Shown here piece after piece: positions 17,932 to 26,626 of a DNA stretch of 64,000 bases. Numbering within the stretch: position 1 is the first letter of the stretch; the number at the start of each line of letters is the position of its first letter. The DNA lies in the NCBI RefSeq assembly GCF_003600625.1, contig NZ_CP032489.1, positions 558,001 to 622,000 on the forward strand. Direction: 5' to 3'. Position numbers and translations under genes: made by a program. Below the pieces are notes generated by a model. It was not told the origin of the DNA. It did not search any database and saw only the letters and a list, made by a program, of their open reading frames with translations. This DNA is from Arachidicoccus soli (lineage in GTDB: Bacteria > Bacteroidota > Bacteroidia > Chitinophagales > Chitinophagaceae).

Positions 17932-20814
17932 ATGATTAAAAATAGCAAGGTGAAAAAAGAAAAGATAAAGCAGTTGAATAATAATGATGTGATAGAAGTG
18001 GTAGGTGCACGTGAACATAACTTGAAGAACATTGATATTTCAATTCCTAAAAATAAAATGGTAGTCTTTACAGGAGTTTCAGGAAGTGGTAAATCTTCTT
18101 TGGCTTTTGATACCTTGTATAATGAGGGGCAGCGACGTTATATGGAAAGTTTTAGCGCTTATGCGCGGCAATTTATGGGTGATATGGAGCGACCCGATGT
18201 GGATAAGATTTCTGGATTAAGCCCCGTTATTTCTATTGAGCAAAAAACAACCAATAAAAATCCTCGTTCAACAGTAGGCACAGTAACAGAAGTATATGAC
18301 TTTTTACGTTTGCTTTATGCACGCATTGGTGAGGCTTTTAGCTATAACACCGGAAAAAAAATGGTGAAGTTTAGCGAAGAGGAAATTGTAAATGATATCT
18401 TTCAAAAACAATTTAATCAGAAGATTATCATTCTTGCACCTATAGTGCGTGGACGCAAGGGTCATTATCGCGAACTATTTGAAGAAACGAGAAAAAAGGG
18501 TTTTTTGAAAATGCGTATCGATGGTGAAGTGCAGGATATTAAACCCAATATGCAACTGGATCGCTATAAAATTCACGACATTGAAATTGTGATTGATCGG
18601 CTGCAAGTAACTGATGCGATGAAAGTTCGTTTGTCGCAAAGCGTACAACAAGCATTAAAAATAGGTAAAGAACTTGTTTTTATTCTAATTAATGATTCGC
18701 AAAAACTGGAGCAATACTCCAAGCAGCTTGTTTGTGCTGACACAGGAATTAGTTATGAAGAACCTTCGCCTAATTCTTTCTCATTTAATTCACCTTATGG
18801 CGCTTGCCCTCGATGTAAAGGATTAGGACAAGTATATGCAATTGCTACCGATTTATTAATACCTGATTTATCTTTAAGTATTAAAAAAGGTGGATTAGTC
18901 GCCTTAGGTGAAGAACGCAGCGCCAGCGTGTTTCAGCAAGTTGTTCAGTTTGCTAAAAAGCATAAAATAAGTTTAGACAAACCCTTAAGCGAATTGCCAA
19001 AAGAGCAGTTAGATTTATTGCTATATGGCGATGGCGATGCCAATCGCACCATTGAAATTGATATGGATGATGAGACCATTCCACAGACATATACGGGTAG
19101 TTATGAGGGCATAATTCCAATGTTGAAAAGATGGTTTACTTCATCTGGAAGTACCGATTTTTTGCGCGATTGGGTGCAGAAGTTTATGGAGTTAAAATCT
19201 TGCTCTGTGTGTGAAGGACAGCGATTAAGAAAGGAAAGCCTATGGTTTAAAATTGATAAAAAGAATATTACAGAATTAGGAGAAAAAGATTTAGATAAGT
19301 TGTTCGAATGGTTTGTTGATATTGAAAAAAGATTATCCGACAAACAAAATGCCATCGCAAAGGATATTCTAAAAGAAATAAGAGAACGGTTACAATTTCT
19401 ATTAAATGTAGGGCTTACTTATCTTACTTTAAATCGACCTACTCGAACATTAAGTGGGGGGGAGAGTCAGCGCATAAGACTTGCAACGCAGATAGGGTCA
19501 CAGTTACAGGGCATTACATATATTTTAGATGAGCCATCTATTGGGCTACATCAAAGGGATAATCATCGATTGATTGATGCGTTGGAGCATTTGCGTGATA
19601 TAGGTAATAGTGTTTTGGTCGTTGAGCATGATAAAGATATTATGCTTGCTTCTGACTATTTAATTGATATTGGTCCAAGAGCCGGAAAGTATGGTGGTGC
19701 TATTGTTTTTGCTGGTACTCCGGAAGAAGCGTTGAAGGTCAACACTGATACTGCGAAGTATTTGAATGGTACAAAAAGTATTGCTATCCCCGAAGAAAGA
19801 AGAAATGGCAATGGAAATTTTATTGAAATAAAAGGGGCAAAGGGCAATAATTTAAAAAGCCTAAATGTGAAATTTCCTTTAGGAAAATTAATTGTGGTAA
19901 CGGGCGTAAGTGGTAGTGGTAAATCGACCTTGATAAATGAAACTTTGTATCCGATACTTTCTCAATATTGCTATAAATCGAAAACGAACCCTTTAGAGTA
20001 TAAATCTGTAAAAGGTTTGGAAAATATTGATAAGGTAATTGAGATAGATCAGTCTCCCATTGGACGTACACCACGCAGTAATCCGGCAACCTACTGTGGC
20101 TTTTTTACTGATATAAGACAGTTGTTTGCTGCCCTGCCGGAATCAAAGATTCGCGGTTATACTGCCGGTCGCTTTTCTTTTAACGTGAAAGGAGGCAGGT
20201 GTGATGTTTGCGAAGGTGGAGGTATGCGTGTGATAGAGATGAACTTTTTGCCTGATGTATATGTACCTTGCGAAAAATGCAATGGCAAAAGATATAATCG
20301 AGAAACTTTAGAGATTCGATACAAAGGAAAGTCTATCAGCGATGTGCTGAATATGACAGTAGATGAAGCGGTGGAATTTTTTCAAGCAATTCCATCTTTG
20401 TATAGAAAAATAAAAACCTTACAGGATGTAGGGTTGGGTTATATTCATCTAGGGCAGTCGGCTGTAACCCTGAGTGGCGGTGAAGCGCAGCGGGTAAAAC
20501 TTTCTACGGAGTTAGCTAAAAAAGATACTGGTAAAACATTTTATATTTTAGATGAACCTACTACCGGATTACATTTTAGCGATATTCAACACCTATTAAA
20601 TGTAGTAAATAAATTAGCTGATAGAGGCAATACGGTTTTAATTATCGAGCATAATTTAGATGTAATAAAAGTGGCTGATCATATAATTGATCTTGGCCCC
20701 GAAGGAGGCGGCGGAGGCGGTGAAATCTTATTTGAGGGTACTCCGGAAGCAATGCTGAAAATTAAGAAGGGATTTACGGCAAAATATTTAAAAGAAGAAA
20801 TGGTATCAAAATAG
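17932..20814 (+). CDS. uvrA: Excinuclease ABC subunit A
   Basis: A 960-aa DNA-damage recognition ATPase of nucleotide excision repair; it loads UvrB at lesions. Two ABC modules are present: Walker A GVSGSGKSS (48-56) and GVSGSGKST in the second half, each with an LSGGE signature (TRTLSGGESQRIRLA and VTLSGGEAQRVKLS) and DEP(S/T)IGLH / DEPTTGLH Walker B. Zinc modules are seen as CPRCKGLG, CSVCEGQR and the CDVCEGGG...CEKCNGKR finger. Length is typical. Ends 80 bp before an IS630 element inserted in the convergent space. Confidence 0.96.
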   Translation: MIKNSKVKKEKIKQLNNNDVIEVVGAREHNLKNIDISIPKNKMVVFTGVSGSGKSSLAFDTLYNEGQRRYMESFSAYARQFMGDMERPDVDKISGLSPVISIEQKTTNKNPRSTVGTVTEVYDFLRLLYARIGEAFSYNTGKKMVKFSEEEIVNDIFQKQFNQKIIILAPIVRGRKGHYRELFEETRKKGFLKMRIDGEVQDIKPNMQLDRYKIHDIEIVIDRLQVTDAMKVRLSQSVQQALKIGKELVFILINDSQKLEQYSKQLVCADTGISYEEPSPNSFSFNSPYGACPRCKGLGQVYAIATDLLIPDLSLSIKKGGLVALGEERSASVFQQVVQFAKKHKISLDKPLSELPKEQLDLLLYGDGDANRTIEIDMDDETIPQTYTGSYEGIIPMLKRWFTSSGSTDFLRDWVQKFMELKSCSVCEGQRLRKESLWFKIDKKNITELGEKDLDKLFEWFVDIEKRLSDKQNAIAKDILKEIRERLQFLLNVGLTYLTLNRPTRTLSGGESQRIRLATQIGSQLQGITYILDEPSIGLHQRDNHRLIDALEHLRDIGNSVLVVEHDKDIMLASDYLIDIGPRAGKYGGAIVFAGTPEEALKVNTDTAKYLNGTKSIAIPEERRNGNGNFIEIKGAKGNNLKSLNVKFPLGKLIVVTGVSGSGKSTLINETLYPILSQYCYKSKTNPLEYKSVKGLENIDKVIEIDQSPIGRTPRSNPATYCGFFTDIRQLFAALPESKIRGYTAGRFSFNVKGGRCDVCEGGGMRVIEMNFLPDVYVPCEKCNGKRYNRETLEIRYKGKSISDVLNMTVDEAVEFFQAIPSLYRKIKTLQDVGLGYIHLGQSAVTLSGGEAQRVKLSTELAKKDTGKTFYILDEPTTGLHFSDIQHLLNVVNKLADRGNTVLIIEHNLDVIKVADHIIDLGPEGGGGGGEILFEGTPEAMLKIKKGFTAKYLKEEMVSK

Positions 20815-20890
20815 GAGATAAAGCAACCCATAATTGCTCTATAATAAATTGCATATTTGGACAGCCCATGCTTTATACCAAAGTGAAATG

Positions 20891-21403
20891 TTAATTAGTC
20901 CAAAATAGTCCTTCAAAAATATAGTTATATGCACAAGTAGAAATGACGGTATCTTTTGAAGTATTTTTTACCACTTCTTCTATGAATATACTTAGTTGCT
21001 CCAATGATTTGTGTAGCCTATTGGTAAAAGTCCTTTTATACCTTGCCCACATTTTTTCTGCAGGGTTTAGTTCCGGACTATAAGGTGGTAAAAAAAGCAG
21101 TGAAATATTCTCGGGAATTTTTAATTTTTTGGCATGATGAAAAGCTCCATTATCCAATACTACAATTTTATATTCATTTGGATGGAGATTTGATAAATGA
21201 TCTAAGAATATTTGAAACCAATCGGCGTTGCAATGGGGCAGTTCCAGCAGCAATTTATCGCCGGTAATGGGCGAAAACGCTCCGAATAAATAGGTGGACT
21301 GGAATACTTGTTGAAAGGGACAGATAGGCTTGACACCTCTTGCGGTTAGGGCTTTTCCATTTTTAGTAAATAAGCCAAAACGGCTCTCATCTTGAAAATA
21401 CAA
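20891..21403 (-). CDS. IS630 family transposase, C-terminal DDE part
   Basis: A 170-aa frame carrying the catalytic half of an IS630/Tc1-type transposase: FQDESRFG (first Asp), LDNGAFHHAKKL (second Asp) and LPPYSPELNPAEKMWARYKR (the final Glu in NPAE). Its first written Met is a TTG; the frame is open further upstream and overlaps the N-terminal frame, reading in the -1 frame relative to it. It is therefore most likely made as a fusion by ribosomal frameshifting. The last codons overlap the left end of the element. Confidence 0.85.
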   Translation of the reverse strand: MYFQDESRFGLFTKNGKALTARGVKPICPFQQVFQSTYLFGAFSPITGDKLLLELPHCNADWFQIFLDHLSNLHPNEYKIVVLDNGAFHHAKKLKIPENISLLFLPPYSPELNPAEKMWARYKRTFTNRLHKSLEQLSIFIEEVVKNTSKDTVISTCAYNYIFEGLFWTN

Positions 21404-22017
21404 GTTTATTTCACTATACTTTACAGGTGATTTTAAAGCTATTTTTTGACAGGTTTGACTAAAGTTTTTTTAAAAGTGGACACAGCCTCTTCGTCTTTTT
21501 TGATATGACTTTTGCGGGCTACCTTTATCTTGGAATTAAAATGGCGATAGCAATATTTTAAAACAGTATTGTACGCAAAGGTTTTATTAAATTCCGATTC
21601 CATCCAGTCCAATAACTCTACATAGCCCCGTAAGCCATTTTTAGGATCTTTTAATTTTGCTTCTATTTGTTTATGCTCTGCTTTGGTAATGCCTGATGGA
21701 CGGCCGGCCTGCTTTTGATAGTTTAAAACCGCTTCTATCCCTCCATTTATATACATCGTGCGCCAAGTTTGCACACTGTTTTGATTTACGCCAATGTTAT
21801 CGGCTACGGCTCTTTTGGAAATGCCTTTTTGCTCATGCTTCTTAAACTCTATTAGGGCTTTTATCCTATTGGCAATCATAGGAATCGAAGCCTTTTGTAG
21901 TTTGCGCAATTCTCCGATACTTTCTACTATATGTATTTGTTTGGGTAACGACATAATATGATTTATTGTTTAGTCCGAAATTACAACAAAAAATCCAATA
22001 AAACATTTATTGGACTA
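20896..22017 (-). mobile_element. IS630-type insertion sequence
   Basis: The two transposase frames are bounded by TTAGTCCAA at 20895-20903 and its inverse TTGGACTAA at 22010-22018; the TA inside each end could be the TA target duplication expected for IS630-type elements. Further TAGTCC copies occur at 20906-20911 and 21971-21976. The terminal repeats are short and imperfect, so the exact edges are uncertain by a few bases. The element is about 1.12 kb and lies between the 3' ends of uvrA and the DEAD-box gene, so it breaks no gene. Confidence 0.7.
21439..21954 (-). CDS. IS630 family transposase, N-terminal helix-turn-helix part
   Basis: A 171-aa frame with two HTH motifs: the first around KQIHVVES...RKLQKASIPMI/ISKRAVADNIGVNQNSVQTW (about 45-75) and the second as a winged-helix linker segment KAEHKQIEAKLKDPKNGLRG. 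It ends in PVKK just after A-rich tracts (A7 at 21465-21471, A6 at 21442-21447 on the minus strand), where a -1 slip would join it to the downstream DDE frame and give a transposase of about 350 aa, the normal family length. Alone it would be a DNA-binding fragment. Confidence 0.8.
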   Translation of the reverse strand: MSLPKQIHIVESIGELRKLQKASIPMIANRIKALIEFKKHEQKGISKRAVADNIGVNQNSVQTWRTMYINGGIEAVLNYQKQAGRPSGITKAEHKQIEAKLKDPKNGLRGYVELLDWMESEFNKTFAYNTVLKYCYRHFNSKIKVARKSHIKKDEEAVSTFKKTLVKPVKK

Positions 22018-22041
22018 AATATTTATTCATATTTGTATTAC

Positions 22042-22083
22042 ATTGAATTGTCATTGTCGCGCAAGCGGCAATGACAATTCAAT
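22042..22083. repeat. Perfect 19-bp hairpin with GCAA tetraloop
   Basis: Left arm 22042-22060 (ATTGAATTGTCATTGTCGC), loop GCAA, right arm 22065-22083; all pairs are Watson-Crick except one G-T. It lies between the IS630 right end and the 3' end of the DEAD-box gene. There is no clear T-tract, so a simple terminator is not certain; it may be a palindromic repeat or a processed RNA end. Confidence 0.8.
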
Positions 22084-22153
22084 AATGGTGATAAAGACTA
22101 AGTTATTGAAATAACATTCTAACCTAAGCTAATGAATGATTCGGTTTTTGGAA

Positions 22154-23407
22154 CTATCTAGCTAGTTTAGTATTTCTATTTGAAGGTTTTCCACCTCTAT
22201 TATTATTGTTGTTGGGTCTTTGTTTTTTAAAACTTGTTTGCGCCTGCTTCGGTAATATCTTTTGTGCCAATGTACCTGCTGCAATAGGATAGGGGTGATC
22301 CTCCATTACAGGAATATTTTTGCTGATTAATTTTTGAATATCTTTTAGTTCTGTTCTTTCTTCCAAGTCACAAAAAGAAATTGCAGTACCTGCATTTCCG
22401 GCTCTACCCGTACGTCCGATGCGATGTACATAAGTTTCCCGAACATTTGGCAAGTCATAATTAAATACATATTTTAAATCATCTATGTCGATGCCCCTAG
22501 CCGCAATATCTGTAGCGACTAAAACGTTTATTTCGCCACTTTTAAAACCTTTCAAAGCATTCTGGCGATTGTTCTGACTTTTATTTCCATGAATTGCCGC
22601 TGCTTTTATATTTGCTTGATGTAATATTTTGACCACCTTGTCAGCACCATGTTTGGTTCGTGCAAATACGAGAGCGGTTTCTATGGAATATTTTTTTAAT
22701 AGATGCAATAACAATTTTGGTTTGTCCGCTTTGTTGGTATAATAAAGGCTTTGTTCTATTTTATCGACAGTAGAAGAAGGAGGCGTTACAGCTACTTGAG
22801 CCGGATTTGATAGCAAGGCATCTGCAAGCTTTTGAATTTCTGGCGGCATAGTCGCAGAGAAGAAAAGTGTTTGTCTGTTGGCTGGAAGTTTTAAAATAAC
22901 TTTTTTTACATCATGTATGAAACCCATATCCAACATGCGATCTGCTTCGTCAAGTACAAAGATTTCTAGATGTTTTAAGTTTATAAAACCTTGCCCCATG
23001 AGGTCTAATAATCTGCCAGGTGTTGCAATTAATACATCTACTCCATTTTTAAGTTTATTGGTTTGGTGCAACTGTGAAACCCCGCCAAAGATTACGGTAT
23101 GAGAAATGCCTGTGTACCTCCCATAGGAAGCGAAACTTTCATCTATTTGAATAGCTAATTCTCTGGTAGGTGTAAGTATCAAAACTTTTATTCCTTGCAC
23201 AGCTCTTTTGGCTGTATAAAGAATTTGTAAGATAGGAATAGCAAAAGCTGCTGTTTTTCCTGTTCCTGTTTGAGCACATCCCAATACATCTTTTCTTTCC
23301 AATACTAAAGGAATGGCTTGAGACTGAATAGGTGTAGGGCTGCTGTATCCTTCTGCTTCTAATGCTTTGAGGATAGGATCGATAATCGATAAGTTTTTAA
23401 ATGCCAT
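22154..23407 (-). CDS. DEAD-box RNA helicase, RhlE-like
   Basis: A 417-aa ATP-dependent RNA helicase with all core motifs: Q motif PTPIQSQAIP, motif I AQTGTGKT (45-52), Ia PTRELA, motif II DEAD (153-156), motif III SAT (184-186), ARGIDID and motif VI HRIGRTGRAG. The C-terminal tail (about 380-417) is basic and Asn/Arg/Gly rich, typical of RhlE relatives that assist ribosome assembly or mRNA turnover. Its promoter seems far upstream (TACCTTTG at 23518-23525), giving a leader of about 110 nt, as often seen for cold-inducible helicases. Confidence 0.92.
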   Translation of the reverse strand: MAFKNLSIIDPILKALEAEGYSSPTPIQSQAIPLVLERKDVLGCAQTGTGKTAAFAIPILQILYTAKRAVQGIKVLILTPTRELAIQIDESFASYGRYTGISHTVIFGGVSQLHQTNKLKNGVDVLIATPGRLLDLMGQGFINLKHLEIFVLDEADRMLDMGFIHDVKKVILKLPANRQTLFFSATMPPEIQKLADALLSNPAQVAVTPPSSTVDKIEQSLYYTNKADKPKLLLHLLKKYSIETALVFARTKHGADKVVKILHQANIKAAAIHGNKSQNNRQNALKGFKSGEINVLVATDIAARGIDIDDLKYVFNYDLPNVRETYVHRIGRTGRAGNAGTAISFCDLEERTELKDIQKLISKNIPVMEDHPYPIAAGTLAQKILPKQAQTSFKKQRPNNNNNRGGKPSNRNTKLAR

Positions 23408-23738
23408 TACTGGTTTAATATTAATATAAAGCTGGAAGACGTTGTTTTTTCTGAATCAGCGAAGTGTATTTTAAATCCATACAGCTAACAACTTGCAAAG
23501 AAATGAGTGGATTTTGGCAAAGGTAGTTATTATCCGGCAAAGAACTCCTTCTGTATGTATTTAAGATATTTTTGGATTATTTTCTTAGACCACCCTAGCC
23601 TTTCTATTTTTACTAAATTGAAATCTTCTGAAATACATAACGCCCCTTTTAAAAGGCAATAAATCCTAAGAGTCAAATGTAGTCTGTGGTCACATTTTTT
23701 CTAGGTGAGTGAGTGAATAAAATAAAAATCAATTTACA
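23408..23738. other. 331-bp intergenic stretch upstream of the DEAD-box gene
   Basis: No credible ORF on either strand. It holds the DEAD-box -7 element (23518-23525), an untranslated leader of about 110 nt, and a GCCCCTTTTAAAAGGC near-palindrome at 23643-23658 of unknown meaning. The right part is the 3' side of the 2-hydroxyacid dehydrogenase gene; no strong terminator hairpin is seen there. Confidence 0.5.
23518..23525 (-). promoter_or_regulatory. Bacteroidota -7 promoter element for the DEAD-box gene
   Basis: TACCTTTG on the minus strand, 110 bp before the ATG at 23407. Confidence 0.5.
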
Positions 23739-24713
23739 TTATTCATACACTTCTGGGTTGGCAACAAAAGGCATTCGTTCGCCTTGCAGCCCGGCAATAA
23801 TATTTTGCGCAGCTCGGTCAGCCATTGCTGCTCTGGTTTCCACCGTTGCTGTCCCAATATGGGGAAGTACACATACAGTTGGCATAAATAATAATGGACT
23901 ATCTTTTTTTATAGGCTCAGGATTGGTGGCATCTAAACCTGCGCCCCAAATAGCCCTTATTCGTAAGGCTTCGATTAAATCATCTTCATTGTGTAGTCCA
24001 CCTCTTGCAGTATTGATGAAAATAGACGTTGGTTTCATTTTCTGGAAACTATGTTTATCAAAAATATTTTTTGTCTCGGCTGATAAATTAGCATTGACAG
24101 ATAATACATCACTTTGTTGCAATAATTCCTCGAAAGAAACATATTGTGCGTCTAATTCATTTTCTGCCGCTTGATTATGATTTCTATTATGATAGATAAT
24201 GCGCATATTGTATGCTGCTTTACATTTTTTAGCTAATTCTATTCCTATTCTGCCTAGCCCAAAGATACCTAAGGTTTTTCCGTAAATTTCAATGCCGAGA
24301 TTCGCCGTGGGTTCAATGAAATCCCAATTTCCTTCGATAATCTGATTTCCCATATAAAACGCCTTTCTTGAAACGGCTAGCATCAAAAAGAAAGCGATGT
24401 CTGCTGTTGCTGCGCTTACCACATCTGGTGTATGCCCAATTGCCATTTTATATTTATTTGCCGCGGCAATATCAACATTGTCAAATCCTACGGACAATAA
24501 TGAGATAGCTTTAACATGGGGGCATGCTTTAAAAAAAGCTTCATTTAATTTGTTCGGACCGGCACTGATTAATGCGTCATATTCTTGACAGATATCTATT
24601 AGCTCTTCTTGTGTTAGCTGAATTGTTTTTGAATATTGATCTACTTCTAATCCTGCTTTTTGCATTAATTCTACCCCATTCTCAGGGATAATTCTTGTAC
24701 TAAAAACTTTCAT
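23739..24713 (-). CDS. D-2-hydroxyacid dehydrogenase (glyoxylate/hydroxypyruvate reductase type)
   Basis: A 324-aa NAD(P)-dependent oxidoreductase that interconverts a 2-keto acid and a D-2-hydroxyacid. The Rossmann motif GLGRIG is at 152-157; the catalytic triad is visible as Arg235 (NTARGG), Glu264 (DATNPEPI) and His283 (LPHIGTAT). The sequence most resembles glyoxylate/hydroxypyruvate or gluconate 2-ketoreductases. LLSVGFDNVD is the usual substrate-domain block. Lies between the helicase and the subtilase on the same strand, but with its own upstream region. Confidence 0.88.
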   Translation of the reverse strand: MKVFSTRIIPENGVELMQKAGLEVDQYSKTIQLTQEELIDICQEYDALISAGPNKLNEAFFKACPHVKAISLLSVGFDNVDIAAANKYKMAIGHTPDVVSAATADIAFFLMLAVSRKAFYMGNQIIEGNWDFIEPTANLGIEIYGKTLGIFGLGRIGIELAKKCKAAYNMRIIYHNRNHNQAAENELDAQYVSFEELLQQSDVLSVNANLSAETKNIFDKHSFQKMKPTSIFINTARGGLHNEDDLIEALRIRAIWGAGLDATNPEPIKKDSPLLFMPTVCVLPHIGTATVETRAAMADRAAQNIIAGLQGERMPFVANPEVYE

Positions 24714-24833
24714 ATTTTATTATTTGTCGATCTAAACACGTCTGTAGTTCATTTTGATAAAGGTATTAAAGCTATTGCAGAAGAAAAAATGCTAGTATAT
24801 TCCGAGAATAATGTCCCCAAAACATTTGCATAA

Positions 24834-24867
24834 AAAGGCCCGAACATAAAAATATGTTCGGGCCTTT
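24834..24867 (-). terminator. Intrinsic terminator of the subtilase gene
   Basis: A 15-bp perfect stem (24834-24848 with 24853-24867; core GGCCCGAACATA) with a 4-nt loop, followed on the minus strand by five T. Confidence 0.9.
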
Positions 24868-24885
24868 CTACTATTTATCAGAAAG

Positions 24886-26499
24886 CTAATTGCTCATTTT
24901 CTCAGCAAGTTTTATTGCATTGTACAAATTTACTATGCCACCAGAGATGCAAAGAGATTTCATAGGAACCTCTTTTCCTGTTGCCGGGTTGGTAACTGGA
25001 AAATCTATTTTAGTCACAGATTGCATAATGATTTGTTTTACTTGAGGTGCAGTAAGCTTAGGGAAATAAGAGCGAATGACAGCTGCAACTCCTGAAACCA
25101 CTGGGGATGCCATACTTGTGCCACTCAACTGACCATAACTATTCTTTCCCGGAAGGGTAGAATATATTTGTACCCCTGGAGCAAATACATCTACTGATTT
25201 AGCGCCGAAATTTGAAAACTCCGCTACAAGGTCTCCCCTCATAGCACCACTTGCGCCGACTGTAATCATATTGTCAAATGATTTGCTATCATTTTTTCCG
25301 TAAAATTGAGTTGGAAAATTAGGGTTATCCGTCATGTCTACACCATCATTACCTGCAGCATGCACCAATAATACATCGTGCTTTTGTGCATATTTAATGG
25401 CATCTTCTACCCATTGGCGATTGGGTGATAATGCTTTTCCAAAACTCATATTGATAACTTTGGCGCCATGATCTACTGCAAAACGAATAGCTAAGGCAAT
25501 GTCTTTGTCGTGTTCATCGCCGTCCGGTACTGCTCTTAATTCCATTAATGCTACATTATCTGCAATGCCATCCATTCCTAAACCATTGTTTCTTTCAGCT
25601 CCTATGATTCCTGAAACGTGCGTGCCATGCATAACATCTCCTGCATTAATATTTCCGTTGCCATAATATTTATCCTTGAAATTATTGTAATTATCTTTTA
25701 CAATATCTGCACGATAATTTGGCGGAGGAGTTGTAGGTAAACCTGTAGCCACAATCAAGCTGTCCTCTAATTTTTTGAGTGCTACTGGTAGTTCGATATT
25801 ATTCGTTCCTGCTGCCACTTTTGAAAATAGTATACTGTAGATTTGTTTTTCTGCGCTCGTTTTTCTGTCGATAGGGTCATATGTCTTTACATCCTCTAAT
25901 GTGAAGGAATCTTTGAGCATTAATTGCTTAAAATCACTGATTCTGGGTAATAGAGCCGCTAAACTATGTAAGGATTTCGCTTCTTTATATTGAGGTGATA
26001 AGGTTAATTCAATAGTTCTTGCTTTTAACCATTGGTCGTATAAAGCGCGATTCTTCTTTTTTACTTGACGAAGATTTTTTACGTTTTCAAAAAGAGGTTT
26101 ATATCTAAAATAAACACGATCTGCCACATAAGAATCTTTGGTTACATTAACTGTATCATTTTTGCCGCCTAAAAAATTCCATCCATAATAATCATCTATA
26201 TAACCATCTTTATCATTATCTATCCCATCGCCGAGTATTTCTTTGGGGTTGTGCCAAATTACATTTCTTAGGTCTTCTTGAGCAGTATCTGCACCTGCAT
26301 CAACAATACCAACTATTACCTTTTGAGATGTTTTATTCTTTAATAAATCAGCATAAGCTTTGTCGGCGCTAATGCCATAAACGCTATCTGTGGAATAATC
26401 GAGCATGTGCCAATTGAGTGGAACCGCTTTCATCTCTTGGGCATGACTTTGATTCGCCAGGAAAGCAATCCCCAATAATAGTAATAATATTTTCTTCAT
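24886..26499 (-). CDS. Secreted S8 family serine peptidase (subtilase)
   Basis: A 537-aa exported subtilisin-type protease. Signal peptide residues 1-20 (cleavage after SHA). Catalytic triad: Asp68 in GIVDAGAD, His294 in MHGTHVSG, Ser462 in LSGTSMASP; oxyanion Asn384 in AAGNDG. The distance from Asp to His (about 225 residues) is much longer than in subtilisin, and the insert (about 100-285) is charged and contains DGIDNDKDGYIDD, a likely calcium-binding loop. No C-terminal sorting domain is seen, so it probably stays in the periplasm or is released without type IX secretion. Divergent from mnmE. Confidence 0.9.
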   Translation of the reverse strand: MKKILLLLLGIAFLANQSHAQEMKAVPLNWHMLDYSTDSVYGISADKAYADLLKNKTSQKVIVGIVDAGADTAQEDLRNVIWHNPKEILGDGIDNDKDGYIDDYYGWNFLGGKNDTVNVTKDSYVADRVYFRYKPLFENVKNLRQVKKKNRALYDQWLKARTIELTLSPQYKEAKSLHSLAALLPRISDFKQLMLKDSFTLEDVKTYDPIDRKTSAEKQIYSILFSKVAAGTNNIELPVALKKLEDSLIVATGLPTTPPPNYRADIVKDNYNNFKDKYYGNGNINAGDVMHGTHVSGIIGAERNNGLGMDGIADNVALMELRAVPDGDEHDKDIALAIRFAVDHGAKVINMSFGKALSPNRQWVEDAIKYAQKHDVLLVHAAGNDGVDMTDNPNFPTQFYGKNDSKSFDNMITVGASGAMRGDLVAEFSNFGAKSVDVFAPGVQIYSTLPGKNSYGQLSGTSMASPVVSGVAAVIRSYFPKLTAPQVKQIIMQSVTKIDFPVTNPATGKEVPMKSLCISGGIVNLYNAIKLAEKMSN

Positions 26500-26581
26500 T
26501 TATATGCTTATTTAAGACGCAATATAATTAAATTATAGATTATCCATGTTAATGATTATAGAATGATGAAGAAGAGCAAAG

Positions 26582-26614
26582 TTGCAGCTATGCAAGGCTT
26601 TTGCCTTACTTTTG
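26582..26614 (+). promoter_or_regulatory. Bacteroidota-type promoter of mnmE
   Basis: TTG at 26582-26584 and TACTTTTG at 26607-26614 are separated by 22 nt, close to the TTG-N19-21-TAnnTTTG pattern; the mnmE ATG follows 12 nt after the -7 box. Confidence 0.6.
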
Positions 26615-26626
26615 TAAAAAACTTTT

